Positions 33,025 to 42,070 of a DNA stretch of 51,652 nucleotides are shown here, one piece after another. The stretch's first letter is position 1, and every line of letters starts with the position of its first letter. A program made the position numbers and the translations under genes. Under the pieces are notes generated by a model. That model ran no database searches. It saw nothing but the letters and a program-made list of their open reading frames with translations, and was not told the origin of the DNA. The stretch is from Candidatus Angelobacter sp. (GTDB lineage Bacteria; Acidobacteriota; Terriglobia; Terriglobales; Acidobacteriaceae), in NCBI GenBank assembly GCA_025462835.1, contig JAOAPH010000078.1, positions 1 to 51,652 on the forward strand, given 5' to 3'.

Positions 33025-34251
33025 CTACGCCCTCGCTAAAGCCTGCTCCAAGTCCGCAATCAGATCTCCGCAGCTTTCGATGCCCACCGAGAGTCTCACC
33101 GTTGCCGGTGAAACATCCAGCAGCTTCAACTGCTCCTTCGAACAATTCACATGAGAGGCCAGCACCGGATAAGACACAGTCGATTCCACTCCACCCAGGC
33201 TCGTCGCCAAGTACCACAATTTCAAGCTGTTAATGAACCGCTCGGCAGACTTCCCGCCGCCCTTTATCTCGACTGAGACCATCATCCCGAAATCGCGCAT
33301 CTGCTTCTTCGCAATCTCGTGGCCCTCGTTTTCTTCGAACCCCGGATACATCACTCGGGTGATCTTCTTGTGTCCGCGCAAATGTTGGGCGATGCACCTC
33401 GCGTTTTGCGACGCCTTCTCCACCCGCACTTCCAGCGTCTTCAATCCACGAAGCAATAAGTATGACGCGCCCGGGTCCAGCACCCCGCCCGTGGACACCG
33501 ACATATCTCGCATCGTTGCCACCAGTCGCTTGTCGCCCGACACCACTGCCCCGGCCGTCAAATCGCTGTGCCCACCCAAATACTTCGTCGCCGAATGCAG
33601 CGCCACATCGCATCCCAACTGCAGCGGACGCTGCAGGATCGGAGTCGCAAACGTGTTATCCGCGATGACTGTCGTCCCAAACTTGTGGCCCACTTTAGCC
33701 GCCGCGGCCACATCGACGCACCTCAGTGTCGGGTTCGTCGGCGTCTCCAGGAATAGCACCTTGGTCTTTTTCGAGCAGTACTTTTCCAGTTTTCCCATCT
33801 CGCCAAAGGGCACAAAGGTCGTCTTGATCCCAAGTTTGCCAAGCACAACATCAAACAGTTTGATCGTCCCACCGTACACATCGAGCATGGACACGATCTC
33901 ATCCCCTTGTCCGCACACCGCCAGCACCGCCGCCAGTAACGCCGACGTGCCGCTCGATGTCACCACGCACCCGCTGCCGCCCTCGAGCGCCGCAATCTTT
34001 TCTTCCGCTGCCGCTGTCGTGGGGTTCGCATTGCGGGTGTAGTAATAGTCAGACGACTTTCCCGTCACAATGTCACGCAGGTAATCAACATTCGGCAGCG
34101 CAAACACCGAAGTCCGCGCAATATCCGTCGTCAGCGACGCCGCCTTCCCATGCCGGTCTTCTCCCGCATGGACACACCGCGTCCCAATACTCAGCGCACT
34201 AGTGCTGCGTCTCTCGCTGCGTCTCCCGCGCTTGCTCTTTTCCGACGCCAT
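33025..34251 (-). CDS. Cys/Met-metabolism PLP-dependent enzyme (cystathionine gamma-synthase/lyase family)
   Basis: A 408-residue trans-sulfuration enzyme. The PLP-binding lysine is in HSATKYLGGHSD, phosphate-binding residues are in SSGTSALLA, and the YTRNANPT motif near residue 70 contacts the cofactor of the neighbouring subunit. The C-terminal part has SLGGVESTVSYP and VRLSVGIES, general for the family. Substrate choice among cystathionine gamma-synthase, gamma-lyase and methionine gamma-lyase cannot be settled from sequence alone. The N-terminal 20 residues are Arg/Ser-rich and extra to the family. No metabolic partner genes are adjacent. Confidence 0.88.
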   Translation of the reverse strand: MASEKSKRGRRSERRSTSALSIGTRCVHAGEDRHGKAASLTTDIARTSVFALPNVDYLRDIVTGKSSDYYYTRNANPTTAAAEEKIAALEGGSGCVVTSSGTSALLAAVLAVCGQGDEIVSMLDVYGGTIKLFDVVLGKLGIKTTFVPFGEMGKLEKYCSKKTKVLFLETPTNPTLRCVDVAAAAKVGHKFGTTVIADNTFATPILQRPLQLGCDVALHSATKYLGGHSDLTAGAVVSGDKRLVATMRDMSVSTGGVLDPGASYLLLRGLKTLEVRVEKASQNARCIAQHLRGHKKITRVMYPGFEENEGHEIAKKQMRDFGMMVSVEIKGGGKSAERFINSLKLWYLATSLGGVESTVSYPVLASHVNCSKEQLKLLDVSPATVRLSVGIESCGDLIADLEQALARA

Positions 34252-34530
34252 GCGAGTCAGTATACCTCTGCGCTCTTCATCCCGAACGGACGTGACGGAT
34301 GCCTCTCACTCTGCAATCGCGTTGGAGTTTGTCATCCTGAGCGCAACGAAGGATCCCCACCACTCTGCAACCTACACGCATCAACCTCGAACGCCCAAAG
34401 CCTATCCGTGCAAATCCGTGCCATCCGTGAAATCCGTGGCAAAGCTTTTGTTTTTGCCCTTGCCCTTCCATCCGAATAATCCGTCTTTTATCCGCGGTTA
34501 AAGCTTTTGACTCTAACGAGAAACCGCACT

Positions 34531-34560
34531 AAAAAAGCCCCGACTCTCGCCGGGGCTTCT
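34531..34560 (-). terminator. Terminator of the TonB-receptor gene
   Basis: Stem AGCCCCG/CGGGGCT around 34537-34558, followed on the minus strand by TTTTTTAG. It lies just beyond the GACTACT array that follows the receptor stop codon. Confidence 0.8.
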
Positions 34561-34590
34561 GACTACTGACTACTAGCTACTGACTACTGC
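34560..34590 (+). repeat. GACTACT microrepeat array, second copy
   Basis: Four GACTACT/GCTACT-type units directly between the receptor stop and its terminator. Same composition and period as 16333-16360. Confidence 0.7.
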
Positions 34591-34596
34591 TTCCCC

Positions 34597-37500
34597 TTAC
34601 CAGGTCAACTTCAACGCGAACTGGAACTGTCTCGGATCGAACGACGCGGTCGGGATGCTGTGATATTTGTTTCCCGCCTTCTCATTGAACGAATTCACGT
34701 CGGTGAAGAACGGCGATGCGGCTGCTTCGTTGTTGCGGTTGAGCAGGTTGAATCCTTCGCTGATCACCACCAGGTTCATCCGCTCGGTCACGTGGAAGAG
34801 GCGACTGATGCGCAGATCCACCGCCGAATATGGCGTGGTGATTCCCGCGTTACGCACCAGGTTACCTGCAGGGAAACAGGCGCAGGTTGGATCGAAATCC
34901 GGGGGCTTCAACAATCCATTCGCGCCAACATTCGGACGATCAGTCTGGCTCGACTGGTCATTGTTCGTGTCAGCATTCGTAAGGATGTTGAACGGACGTC
35001 CCGATGAGAATTCAACAACTGGCGCAACCGTGAAATCCGCCAGGATCTTTGTAAACGTGTTTGAGGAACCACGCCATGCCACGGGGGAAGTCACAACGCT
35101 GGTGAACACAAACCTGTGACGCTGATCGAACAACGAATCAGACCGCTCGGACGCTACGTTGCGATTGTCCTGTGGAAGCAGCAGCGTTTGCAGGTCAGAC
35201 GAGTCGTCGATCGAGTGCCCCCATGTGTATGACGCCAGGAACTGGAAGTTGCGGCTGAAACGTTTCTTGAAATCCACGTTCAGTGCGGTGTAATCCGACG
35301 TGCCCGTAGAGGTCTGCGCATCCACCGATCCGAACGGTGAAAGCACTCCGGGTGTGCGCAATGTTCCCGCAAGCAATCCGTTCACGGCTGTCTGGTTCAG
35401 TCCGGTTAGCGCTTGGAACAGGAAATAATTCGGCGCATTCGGACGGAAGAAGTTCGCCGCAGCCGGCGCAATCACTTTTCCATTTGGCCCTTGCACGATG
35501 AATCCCGGCACAATGTTCACGAACGTCTGTCCCCCACTGGTGAATGAACTGCCCGGAATGCAGGGGCCGCCGTTGCATCCGGTGGCGGTGGTCGGAAACG
35601 CGCCGATCAAGTATGCCTGTGTTCCGTTGATCGGATTCACATTGTTTGAGAACCGTTTGTAGTTCGCCAACAACAGGCTATTGTCCGGAGCATTGATATC
35701 GATCGGACGCGGCAGATGCCGCGTTCCCACCCATAGTCCGCCGACGCTGAGAGAGAAATCGTCTGAGAACTGATGTTCAAAGCTCACGCTGCCCTGGTTG
35801 GCATACGCAAACTGAAAGTCCTTTGTCACAGGCAGCGTGAACGGCAGCACCGTTCCGAATCCAGGGAAGGTCTGGGGATCAAATCGCTGACGTCCAAACT
35901 GATAATTCGCACTCGCCGCCACGCCCGGAGTCACTACGCCCGCCGGACAAATCGCCGTTGGCGCTCGACCCGGAACGCACACTGTGCCTTGGAAGATTTG
36001 CACCGCGTTTAGCAGCTGGTTCTGCGCGGGAGATCCGCCCACTGACACCAACTGTTGCTGCTGCGCCGCATCTGCAATATCGGAATTGAATGCCACCGCT
36101 GCCAGCGGATGGTCATAGAACAAGCCGTATGCGCCACGGAACACGGTCTTGCCATCGCTCCACGGGTCCCATGCGATTGCCAAGCGCGGCGCAAAATTGT
36201 TCTTGTCACGCGGGAAACCCTGTTGAACGTTCATTGCGTCCTGCGCGGCCAGGATGTTCGCCGCACTCAACACCGTCCCCGTAAGCGGGTCAGTGAAACC
36301 CACAGGGGCAATCTGCTGCGTCAATTCAAAGTCGTATCGCACGCCATAGTTGATGACAATATTTTTCTTGATCTGCCATGCATCCTGCCAGAAGACGGAC
36401 ATCGGTTTGTTGCCCAGCGAACTCGCAGGATTGCCAAACCCTTGGATGTAGGTTGAAGGAAATCCCAGCCCGTACGATTGCACCGGAGTAAAATCCGGAG
36501 CGTTGACGAAGGCGGCGCCGAGTAATGACGACGCGCTGGTGGCGCCGAAGTTGAATAGTCCGGCGAAATTCAACTCGAAGGTGGCATCAACGTTGATCCA
36601 GTTGAAGTCACCGCCGAACTTCATGCTGTGATGGCCCGTGATCCAGCTCACGCTGTCGCGGAACTGGTAGCGTGATTCCACGCGATGCACCGGAGAAAAC
36701 AATTCCCGGCCAAGGAAAGCCGTTCCAGCGATGTTGTCCGCTACGGCATCTCCATTCTGCGAGCTAAACGCGGCTGACCGCCGCCCGTAATTGAAGTTCG
36801 CTTCATTTATCAAATGCGACGTGAATGTGGACGTCAATCCGCCCAACGCTGACCAATCCCGGAACTGCTGCACTCCGGTTCGCGACACGTCATTCTGTCC
36901 CAGCGATTGGTTCTGTGATTCCACTTGCAACCCATTCGACAGGTTGGTATTGAACCCCACGCGCGTCGTTAAAGCGTGTCTGTCGTTGAAGCGGTGATCG
37001 CCTCGGAGCGAGCTGAAAGTCGTTCCTTCGGAGACCGGAAATATCTTCTGCAACTGTGAGAGCGGGCGAAACGCGATCGGCAGTCCTGCCGCATTTGTCG
37101 TGCCCGATGGCACCGGCGCTCCGCTCAACAGAAACCTTGGCCCAACTGTCCCAGGCAAAATCGGGCTGATTGCAGGGCAAACGCTTCCATCATTCGGGCT
37201 ACGCAGCCCCGTTGTTCCGTTGAGCCCGACGTCCCCTCCGTTGGCGGCGAAGAATCCGTACGCTCTGGCCGCGCATATGTTTGCTCCTCCCAAGCCGACT
37301 AGCGTATTGATAAACCCAGCCTGCTGTGGAGTGATGTTTGTGAAAGTCAAAGCAGCTGGGTTCAGGCCGGGAATTGCCGGAATTGAGGCCGAGCCGGTCA
37401 AGCCCTTCGATACGTTACTCGTAAAGAATCCCGACTCCTGTCTTCTGCGCTGCTCAAACGATCCAAAGAAAAAGGTCTTGTCTTTCACGATCGGCCCGCC

Positions 37501-38355
37501 CAGCGTCATGCCGTATTGCGTGCGCGTGAAGGGAGCATCGGGGACCGGTGCGAATGCGTTCTGCGCCTGGAAGCTCTTGTGACGCAAGAAGCCGAAAACG
37601 TCGCCGTGCAGATCATTCGAGCCGCCCTTTGACACCACGTTGACCACGCCGCCGGACGCTCTTCCGTACTCCGCAGCATAGGAATTCGTAACTACCTGGA
37701 ACTCCTGCACGGCTTCTTGACTCAAGGTCGAACGCGCTGCATTGATTGATGTGTCTGTGTTATCCGCGCCGTCAACTTGCACCAGCGTCGAACGTCCTCT
37801 TTGTCCGCCGATATTCAATCCAGACGTAGGCGCCGGGCCGATGGTGCGCCCGTGGTCTCGGTCCACTGTTGAACTCGTCAATGCGAATGACAGGTAACTG
37901 CGCTCATTGATCGGAAGGTTCTCGATCCGCTGTTGATCGATCGTGTTGGACACTGCTGTGCGAGAGGTCTCTACCAGTTCGCCCGCCGCGCTGACTGTCA
38001 CATCTGTCGACGACGACGCCAGCTTCAATCCGATCGGCAATTCCGCACTCTGCCCGATCGTCAGTCGCACATCTTTTGCAGTCAGCTTTGCGAAGCCTGC
38101 GCCCTGCACCGTCATTGTGTAGTTTCCCGGCGGAAGCAGCGCGAACAGGTATTCGCCTTGCCCGTTGCTCTGCACCGTGCGCTCAATATTTCGCGAGTCG
38201 TCACGCACGGTTATGGTTGCATTCGGCACCGCTGCGCCGCTCGGGTCCTTTACCGTCCCGTGCAGATCGGCACTAGAGGTGTTCTGCGCCATCGCGCTCA
38301 TTACCAGCATCAACATCGCCAAAATCGCACACGCCAAGTTCACAATTCGCTTCAT
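34597..38355 (-). CDS. Oar-like TonB-dependent receptor with N-terminal carboxypeptidase-regulatory domain
   Basis: A protein of about 1252 residues. A signal peptide (residues 1-23, ending VMSAMAQ) is followed by a regulatory-like beta-sandwich domain (SADLHGTVKDPSGAAVPNATITVRD). A plug domain with RGRSTLVQVDGADNTD and a large beta-barrel follow, with the last residues LKLTW ending in the aromatic typical of outer-membrane proteins. This is the Oar/TonB-carboxypeptidase-like type greatly expanded in Acidobacteriota; the substrate is unknown but often a sugar polymer. AAAAAGGTG precedes the ATG at 38355. No transporter or TonB genes are adjacent. Confidence 0.9.
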   Translation of the reverse strand: MKRIVNLACAILAMLMLVMSAMAQNTSSADLHGTVKDPSGAAVPNATITVRDDSRNIERTVQSNGQGEYLFALLPPGNYTMTVQGAGFAKLTAKDVRLTIGQSAELPIGLKLASSSTDVTVSAAGELVETSRTAVSNTIDQQRIENLPINERSYLSFALTSSTVDRDHGRTIGPAPTSGLNIGGQRGRSTLVQVDGADNTDTSINAARSTLSQEAVQEFQVVTNSYAAEYGRASGGVVNVVSKGGSNDLHGDVFGFLRHKSFQAQNAFAPVPDAPFTRTQYGMTLGGPIVKDKTFFFGSFEQRRRQESGFFTSNVSKGLTGSASIPAIPGLNPAALTFTNITPQQAGFINTLVGLGGANICAARAYGFFAANGGDVGLNGTTGLRSPNDGSVCPAISPILPGTVGPRFLLSGAPVPSGTTNAAGLPIAFRPLSQLQKIFPVSEGTTFSSLRGDHRFNDRHALTTRVGFNTNLSNGLQVESQNQSLGQNDVSRTGVQQFRDWSALGGLTSTFTSHLINEANFNYGRRSAAFSSQNGDAVADNIAGTAFLGRELFSPVHRVESRYQFRDSVSWITGHHSMKFGGDFNWINVDATFELNFAGLFNFGATSASSLLGAAFVNAPDFTPVQSYGLGFPSTYIQGFGNPASSLGNKPMSVFWQDAWQIKKNIVINYGVRYDFELTQQIAPVGFTDPLTGTVLSAANILAAQDAMNVQQGFPRDKNNFAPRLAIAWDPWSDGKTVFRGAYGLFYDHPLAAVAFNSDIADAAQQQQLVSVGGSPAQNQLLNAVQIFQGTVCVPGRAPTAICPAGVVTPGVAASANYQFGRQRFDPQTFPGFGTVLPFTLPVTKDFQFAYANQGSVSFEHQFSDDFSLSVGGLWVGTRHLPRPIDINAPDNSLLLANYKRFSNNVNPINGTQAYLIGAFPTTATGCNGGPCIPGSSFTSGGQTFVNIVPGFIVQGPNGKVIAPAAANFFRPNAPNYFLFQALTGLNQTAVNGLLAGTLRTPGVLSPFGSVDAQTSTGTSDYTALNVDFKKRFSRNFQFLASYTWGHSIDDSSDLQTLLLPQDNRNVASERSDSLFDQRHRFVFTSVVTSPVAWRGSSNTFTKILADFTVAPVVEFSSGRPFNILTNADTNNDQSSQTDRPNVGANGLLKPPDFDPTCACFPAGNLVRNAGITTPYSAVDLRISRLFHVTERMNLVVISEGFNLLNRNNEAAASPFFTDVNSFNEKAGNKYHSIPTASFDPRQFQFALKLTW

Positions 38356-38882
38356 GGGCTGCACCTTTTTAACTTCATTACCGGATTTCTGCCCCCGGCT
38401 GGCATCGTGATCTATCTCAAGTGGACTACCAAAAAATTTGAGAGCGGCAATAAATGAATGAATGTTCCTTCAGTGCAAGATCAAAGACTTCTCCAACTCA
38501 AAAAAGAATTGTCGAAAATTGAATTTGTTTTGATCGCACTCTTAGCGACTCGTCTGGGCAGGAGATGCCCTCGCCGGTCATCCATGAACAAGGAATCCGG
38601 AATTTCTACATCACTTACCCGTCACAAAGCAAGAAGTAAGTGCAACAAATAAAAAGGGGTTAGGTGCTTTGGCTGGTTCTCTCTTTGCGCCACACCTGAA
38701 ATGAATCGCGTTCACCCGCTCTGCACAAGTCTGAAACGCTCTTCCGCGCTGAATGAAGCCTCAGTCATCACTACCCCCCCCGCTTACACGACTCTGTCAC
38801 CCCGACCGGAGCGCGGCGGAGTGGAGGGGCAATGCATTTGACTTTGACTTTGAAACGCGAAACTTGAAACTAGCACTACCCA
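38356..38882. repeat. Gene-free stretch with several repeat types
   Basis: No supported gene in 527 bases. A CTCTGTCACCCCGACCGGAG-type element lies at about 38791-38830, a GAAACGCGAAACTTGAAAC microrepeat at 38851-38872, and a weak CACTACTCACTG array next to the following gene's stop. A 64-codon ORF at 38458-38652 lacks a ribosome-binding site and likeness to known proteins. Confidence 0.6.
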
Positions 38883-39878
38883 CTACTCACTGACCTTCGT
38901 CCCCACCCTCTCTCCATCAGCCATCCGCACTCCCCAGGCCATCTTTGGAGTGTTGTGCGCGATCCCGAATCTGCCTCTTGCATCCAGCAGGATGATCCCT
39001 CCATGTCCGTTCAATCTCTTCTCCAGTTGCGCGATCGATTCATCTGCCGACCTCTGCGGGTCTTTGCCTCCAGCCACTTTGTCCGCCGCCGACTTCGCCA
39101 ATACCAATTTCATGATCGGCTCTCCCCATCCGGTGCACGACGCCGCCGCGCTCAAATTATCCGCATAGCACCCGCATCCGATCAGCGACGAATCACCCAC
39201 TCGCCCCGGCTCCTTATTCAATGTCCCGCCCGTGGACGTTGCTCCTGCAATGTTCCCATTCACATCCATCGCCACCGCACCCACGGTGTCGTGCGAATTC
39301 TCCGGCCCGGCAAATGTTGTGTCCACGCCACCCGCGACGATCATCGCCTTGAATTCCCGCAGACGCACCACCTCGCGCTCGATCACCAGCTCGCTGTTGT
39401 CGATCAACTTCATCCCATGTTCCACTGCGAATCGTTCCGCGCCCTCGCCCACAAAATACACATGCGGACTCTTCTCCAGCACCAATCGCGACAACCTGAT
39501 CGCGCTCTTCACCCGCTCCACTCCACCTACGCCGCCGGCCCGCATCGTCGCGCCATCCATGATCAGCGCATCCATCTGCACGCGACCATCACGCGTCAGG
39601 AAACTTCCTTTGCCGGCATCGAAGGTGTCGTCTTCCTCCAGCACCACTACCGCACTCTCCACGGCGTCCAGCGCCGACCCGCCGCCTTCCAGCACCTTCC
39701 ACCCCGCCGCTAACGCATTCCGGACACCGCGCTCATGCGCAGCGACAACATCATCCGGCATCGCCCACGCCCCACCGTGGACAACCAGCACTGGACTTCG
39801 ATTTTCCTTATTGCTGCTACCGTTCGGAAAACTGTTTTGATTTGTCAGACTCCACTCCCATCTTTCAAACTCTGTCAC
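38883..39878 (-). CDS. Isoaspartyl peptidase / plant-type L-asparaginase (Ntn hydrolase)
   Basis: An enzyme of about 331 residues that self-cleaves before T198 in SHDTVGAVAMD, freeing the catalytic threonine, and hydrolyses isoaspartyl dipeptides or asparagine. Family motifs include VLVVHGGAWA near the start, GKGSFLTRDG and STGGTLNKEPGRVGDS. The long frame starts at a GTG (39878) within a dispersed repeat of the CGACCGCAGCG type, so the true start may be closer to residue 30 where similarity begins. Cytoplasmic; likely works in degradation of damaged proteins and nitrogen salvage. Confidence 0.88.
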   Translation of the reverse strand: MTEFERWEWSLTNQNSFPNGSSNKENRSPVLVVHGGAWAMPDDVVAAHERGVRNALAAGWKVLEGGGSALDAVESAVVVLEEDDTFDAGKGSFLTRDGRVQMDALIMDGATMRAGGVGGVERVKSAIRLSRLVLEKSPHVYFVGEGAERFAVEHGMKLIDNSELVIEREVVRLREFKAMIVAGGVDTTFAGPENSHDTVGAVAMDVNGNIAGATSTGGTLNKEPGRVGDSSLIGCGCYADNLSAAASCTGWGEPIMKLVLAKSAADKVAGGKDPQRSADESIAQLEKRLNGHGGIILLDARGRFGIAHNTPKMAWGVRMADGERVGTKVSE

Positions 39879-40371
39879 CCCGACCGCAGCGCAGCGGAGT
39901 GCCTTTGCATTGCTTTTTCCGTTGCCTTTGCTCGCCTTTGCTCGTGCTCTTGAAACCTGAAACTGAAACGCGAAACTCGAAACTCGAAACTGATTTTGTC
40001 ATCCTGAGCGCCTTGCTTCTGGCGCGAAGTTGACGCGTTAAGCGGGCCTCCGAGCCCGCTGCGGAAATCCCGAGCGTAGCGAGGGAACTCGCTTGTCCAT
40101 CTTGCGTTAAGCGATTCCAAGAATGCGCGCATCCGCGAAATCACGAACTTTGAACTTTATTACTCGGAAGTTGAGGATGTAAAGGGAGGAAGTACTTCGC
40201 TGGTTCAGGCTTTTGCTCTTGACTCCGCGTCATCCGCGTTCATCCGCGGCCGAAGGTTTTGACTTTCACCTTGTCGATTTCTTTGTGGCCCTTCGTGTCT
40301 CTTCGTGCTCTTCGTGGTTCAAGATTTTGATCTTACTTTGCGTACTCCGCGTCCTCTGCGGTTCGCTCGCC
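39879..40371. repeat. Repeat-rich intergenic region
   Basis: No gene in 493 bases. It contains a GTCACCCCGACCGCAGCG element (39879-39901), a GAAACTCGAAACTCGAAACT array (39951-39991), a GTCATCCTGAGCGCCTTGC element (39998-40040), a CATCCGCG array with the GGCCGAAGGTTTTGAC tail (40222-40264), a TTCGTG array with the GGTTCAAGATTTTGAT tail (40280-40330) and a GCGTCCTCTGCGG array (40336-40362). Confidence 0.8.
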
Positions 40372-41010
40372 TTACTCCGACCCCTCGATTGCTCGCTCCA
40401 TCGCACTTGTCTGCTGGTACGTGTACGCGATCCTATGGATCACAGTGATCGTCGATATCACCGCCAACACCCACAGCACCGGCGCCATCGCATTGAATTT
40501 TTCAAACAACGCGCCAATGATGATCAGCACGATTCGCTCCGGACGCTCCATGAAACCCACCTTGCAAGTCCCGATCAGCGACTCTGCTCTCGCTCGCGTG
40601 TAACTCACCATCACCGAGCTCACCATTACGAACGCCACCAGGCCGACGTAGAAAAACCTGTTTGCTCGCGCGTAATAAACCAGTAGTCCGAAGAACAGCG
40701 CCACATCGCTGTAGCGGTCCATCACTGAATCAAAAAACGCGCCGAACACGGTCACCTGGTTCGTGGCCCGGGCCACGCGCCCATCCACCATGTCGAAGAT
40801 TCCCGCGCCGATGATCACCAACCCCGCATACAGGAACATCCGCCAGTGCTCTTCGCCAGACGCATATCCGAACAGCACTGCAGCTACTACATTGATGAGA
40901 AGTCCTATGAAAGTAAGCACGTTCGGCGATATACGCGTTAACGCAAGCCCGCGCACGATCGCGTACAGCAACACGCTACATGCCTTCCCAAATGATCGCG
41001 TCCAACTCAT
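40372..41010 (-). CDS. CDP-alcohol phosphatidyltransferase
   Basis: A 212-residue integral membrane enzyme with about six hydrophobic segments. The catalytic motif is DMVDGRVARATNQ...GAFFDSVMDRYSD, with the DG-AR and G-x-x-x-D-x-x-x-D pattern that defines the family. It attaches an alcohol head group such as glycerol phosphate or inositol phosphate to CDP-diacylglycerol. The exact head group is not determined here; PgsA-like or PIP-synthase-like activity is likely. The long frame extends 81 codons upstream through repeats, so I placed the start at 41010. Next to greA, on the same strand. Confidence 0.85.
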   Translation of the reverse strand: MSWTRSFGKACSVLLYAIVRGLALTRISPNVLTFIGLLINVVAAVLFGYASGEEHWRMFLYAGLVIIGAGIFDMVDGRVARATNQVTVFGAFFDSVMDRYSDVALFFGLLVYYARANRFFYVGLVAFVMVSSVMVSYTRARAESLIGTCKVGFMERPERIVLIIIGALFEKFNAMAPVLWVLAVISTITVIHRIAYTYQQTSAMERAIEGSE

Positions 41011-41283
41011 ATCAGATGTTCCGTGTGGCACAGATCTTATGTGCCGTGTGGCACAGCCGCCCTCGGCTGTGTGCTTATCTGCCGTGTGGCACAGCCGCCG
41101 CCCTCGGCTGTGTGCCTTTGATCTGTCATCCCGAGTGAAGGACATCAGTCCGGAGTCGAGGGACAACGCCTTTGCCTTTGATTCACCGCCCCATCGGGGC
41201 GGAATATTTGTAGCAACCCGACCCCGATCAACCGAGCCCCAGCGGGGCGACACATGCCTTTACTGATAGCTGATAGCAGACAG
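41011..41283. repeat. GTGTGGCACAG and GGGGCGG palindromic repeats
   Basis: Three GTGTGGCACAG-type units (41021-41032, 41044-41074, 41082-41117), the latter two with CAGCCG/CGGCTG pairing, then a CCGAGTGAAGGACATC element, then the second copy of the CCGCCCCATCGGGGCGG unit at 41186-41254 (first at 29764-29834). A GATAGCTGATAGCAGACAG microrepeat ends at the greA stop. Confidence 0.75.
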
Positions 41284-41757
41284 CTAGCCCTTCTCATCAT
41301 GTATCGTCGACAACTTCAATACTTCCAGCTCCCGATCTCCACCCGGAGTCACCACCATCGCGGTGTCTCCAACTTTCTTGCCTACCAGCGCCCGCCCGAT
41401 CGGCGACGTGGTCGATATCAATCCCTTCGTAACATCCGTTTCTTCGCTCGTTACCAGCTTGTAAACGATCTCTTCGTCCTTAATGTTGTCGTACACCGTG
41501 ACCGTCGCCCCAAATGCAACTCTGTCCCTGGGGATATTGGTCATGTTCACCATCGCCAGCTCGCCCACTCGCTTCTTGAGCTGTCCTAATCGCGCATTGA
41601 CGAAGACCTGCCTCTGCTTCGCCATGTGATACTCGGCGTTCTCGCTCAGATCACCCAGAGCTGCTGCCTTCTTTATTTCTTTAGGCAGCTCGTTCGTGAG
41701 CTCATATTCGAGTGCTTTGATTTCTTCTTCTAACTTCTTCTTAATTTTTTCAGGCAT
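41284..41757 (-). CDS. greA: Transcription elongation factor GreA
   Basis: A 157-residue GreA. The N-terminal coiled-coil hairpin includes ALGDLSENAEYHMAKQRQ, carrying the acidic tip residues that reach the RNA polymerase active site through the secondary channel and stimulate transcript cleavage. The C-terminal domain has ISTTSPIGRALVGKKVGD, conserved in the family. Length is normal. It lies 273 bases upstream of the CDP-alcohol phosphatidyltransferase gene on the same strand, with a repeat block between. Confidence 0.95.
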   Translation of the reverse strand: MPEKIKKKLEEEIKALEYELTNELPKEIKKAAALGDLSENAEYHMAKQRQVFVNARLGQLKKRVGELAMVNMTNIPRDRVAFGATVTVYDNIKDEEIVYKLVTSEETDVTKGLISTTSPIGRALVGKKVGDTAMVVTPGGDRELEVLKLSTIHDEKG

Positions 41758-42070
41758 TTACCAGGGTCCGCCTTTAGCCATCGATTATATCTTGCTCTGT
41801 TTATCAGACACTTAACCCGTGCCATTCCTCATCCTGAGCGCCTAACTTCTTCTATCCCCTGTCATCCCCATCCGTGCCCATCCGTGCCATCCGTGAAATC
41901 CGTGGCAAGCCTTGCCTTCGCCTTCACTCGAAACGCGAAACTCGAGACTCGAAACTGCTGCCCCTCCCGCGACGCAACTAGGCGCACTCTCGCGTTTGAC
42001 GGCCACTCCCGCATACGTTACAATTTAGTTAAGTCTCCCCTGCGCACCCGCGGTCTGCGGAAGGTCAAAA
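41758..42070. repeat. Intergenic repeats and the carD promoter
   Basis: Contains a CATCCTGAGCGCC element (41828-41850), a CATCCGTG array (41869-41910, with a degenerate tail) and a GAAACGCGAAACTCGAGACTCGAAACT array (41928-41957), followed by the carD promoter listed separately. Confidence 0.7.
41996..42024 (+). promoter_or_regulatory. Sigma-70-type promoter of carD
   Basis: TTGACG (41996-42001) and TACAAT (42019-42024) separated by exactly 17 bases, giving a start near 42031 and a 40-base leader with GGAAGG before the ATG at 42071. Confidence 0.75.

Larger units (their letters stand above)
34252..34596. repeat. Repeat-rich intergenic region
   Basis: No gene. It holds a GTCATCCTGAGCGCAACGAAGGATCC element (34331-34357), a CATCCGTG microrepeat with the GTGGCAAAGCTTTTG tail (34403-34453), a second GGTTAAAGCTTTTGACT tail (34494-34512), the terminator at 34531-34560 and a GACTACT array (34560-34590). 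Confidence 0.75.

Noticed and set aside
38458..38652. 64-codon ORF upstream of the TonB receptor
   Set aside because: No Shine-Dalgarno sequence, no family likeness, and located in a repeat-rich gap.
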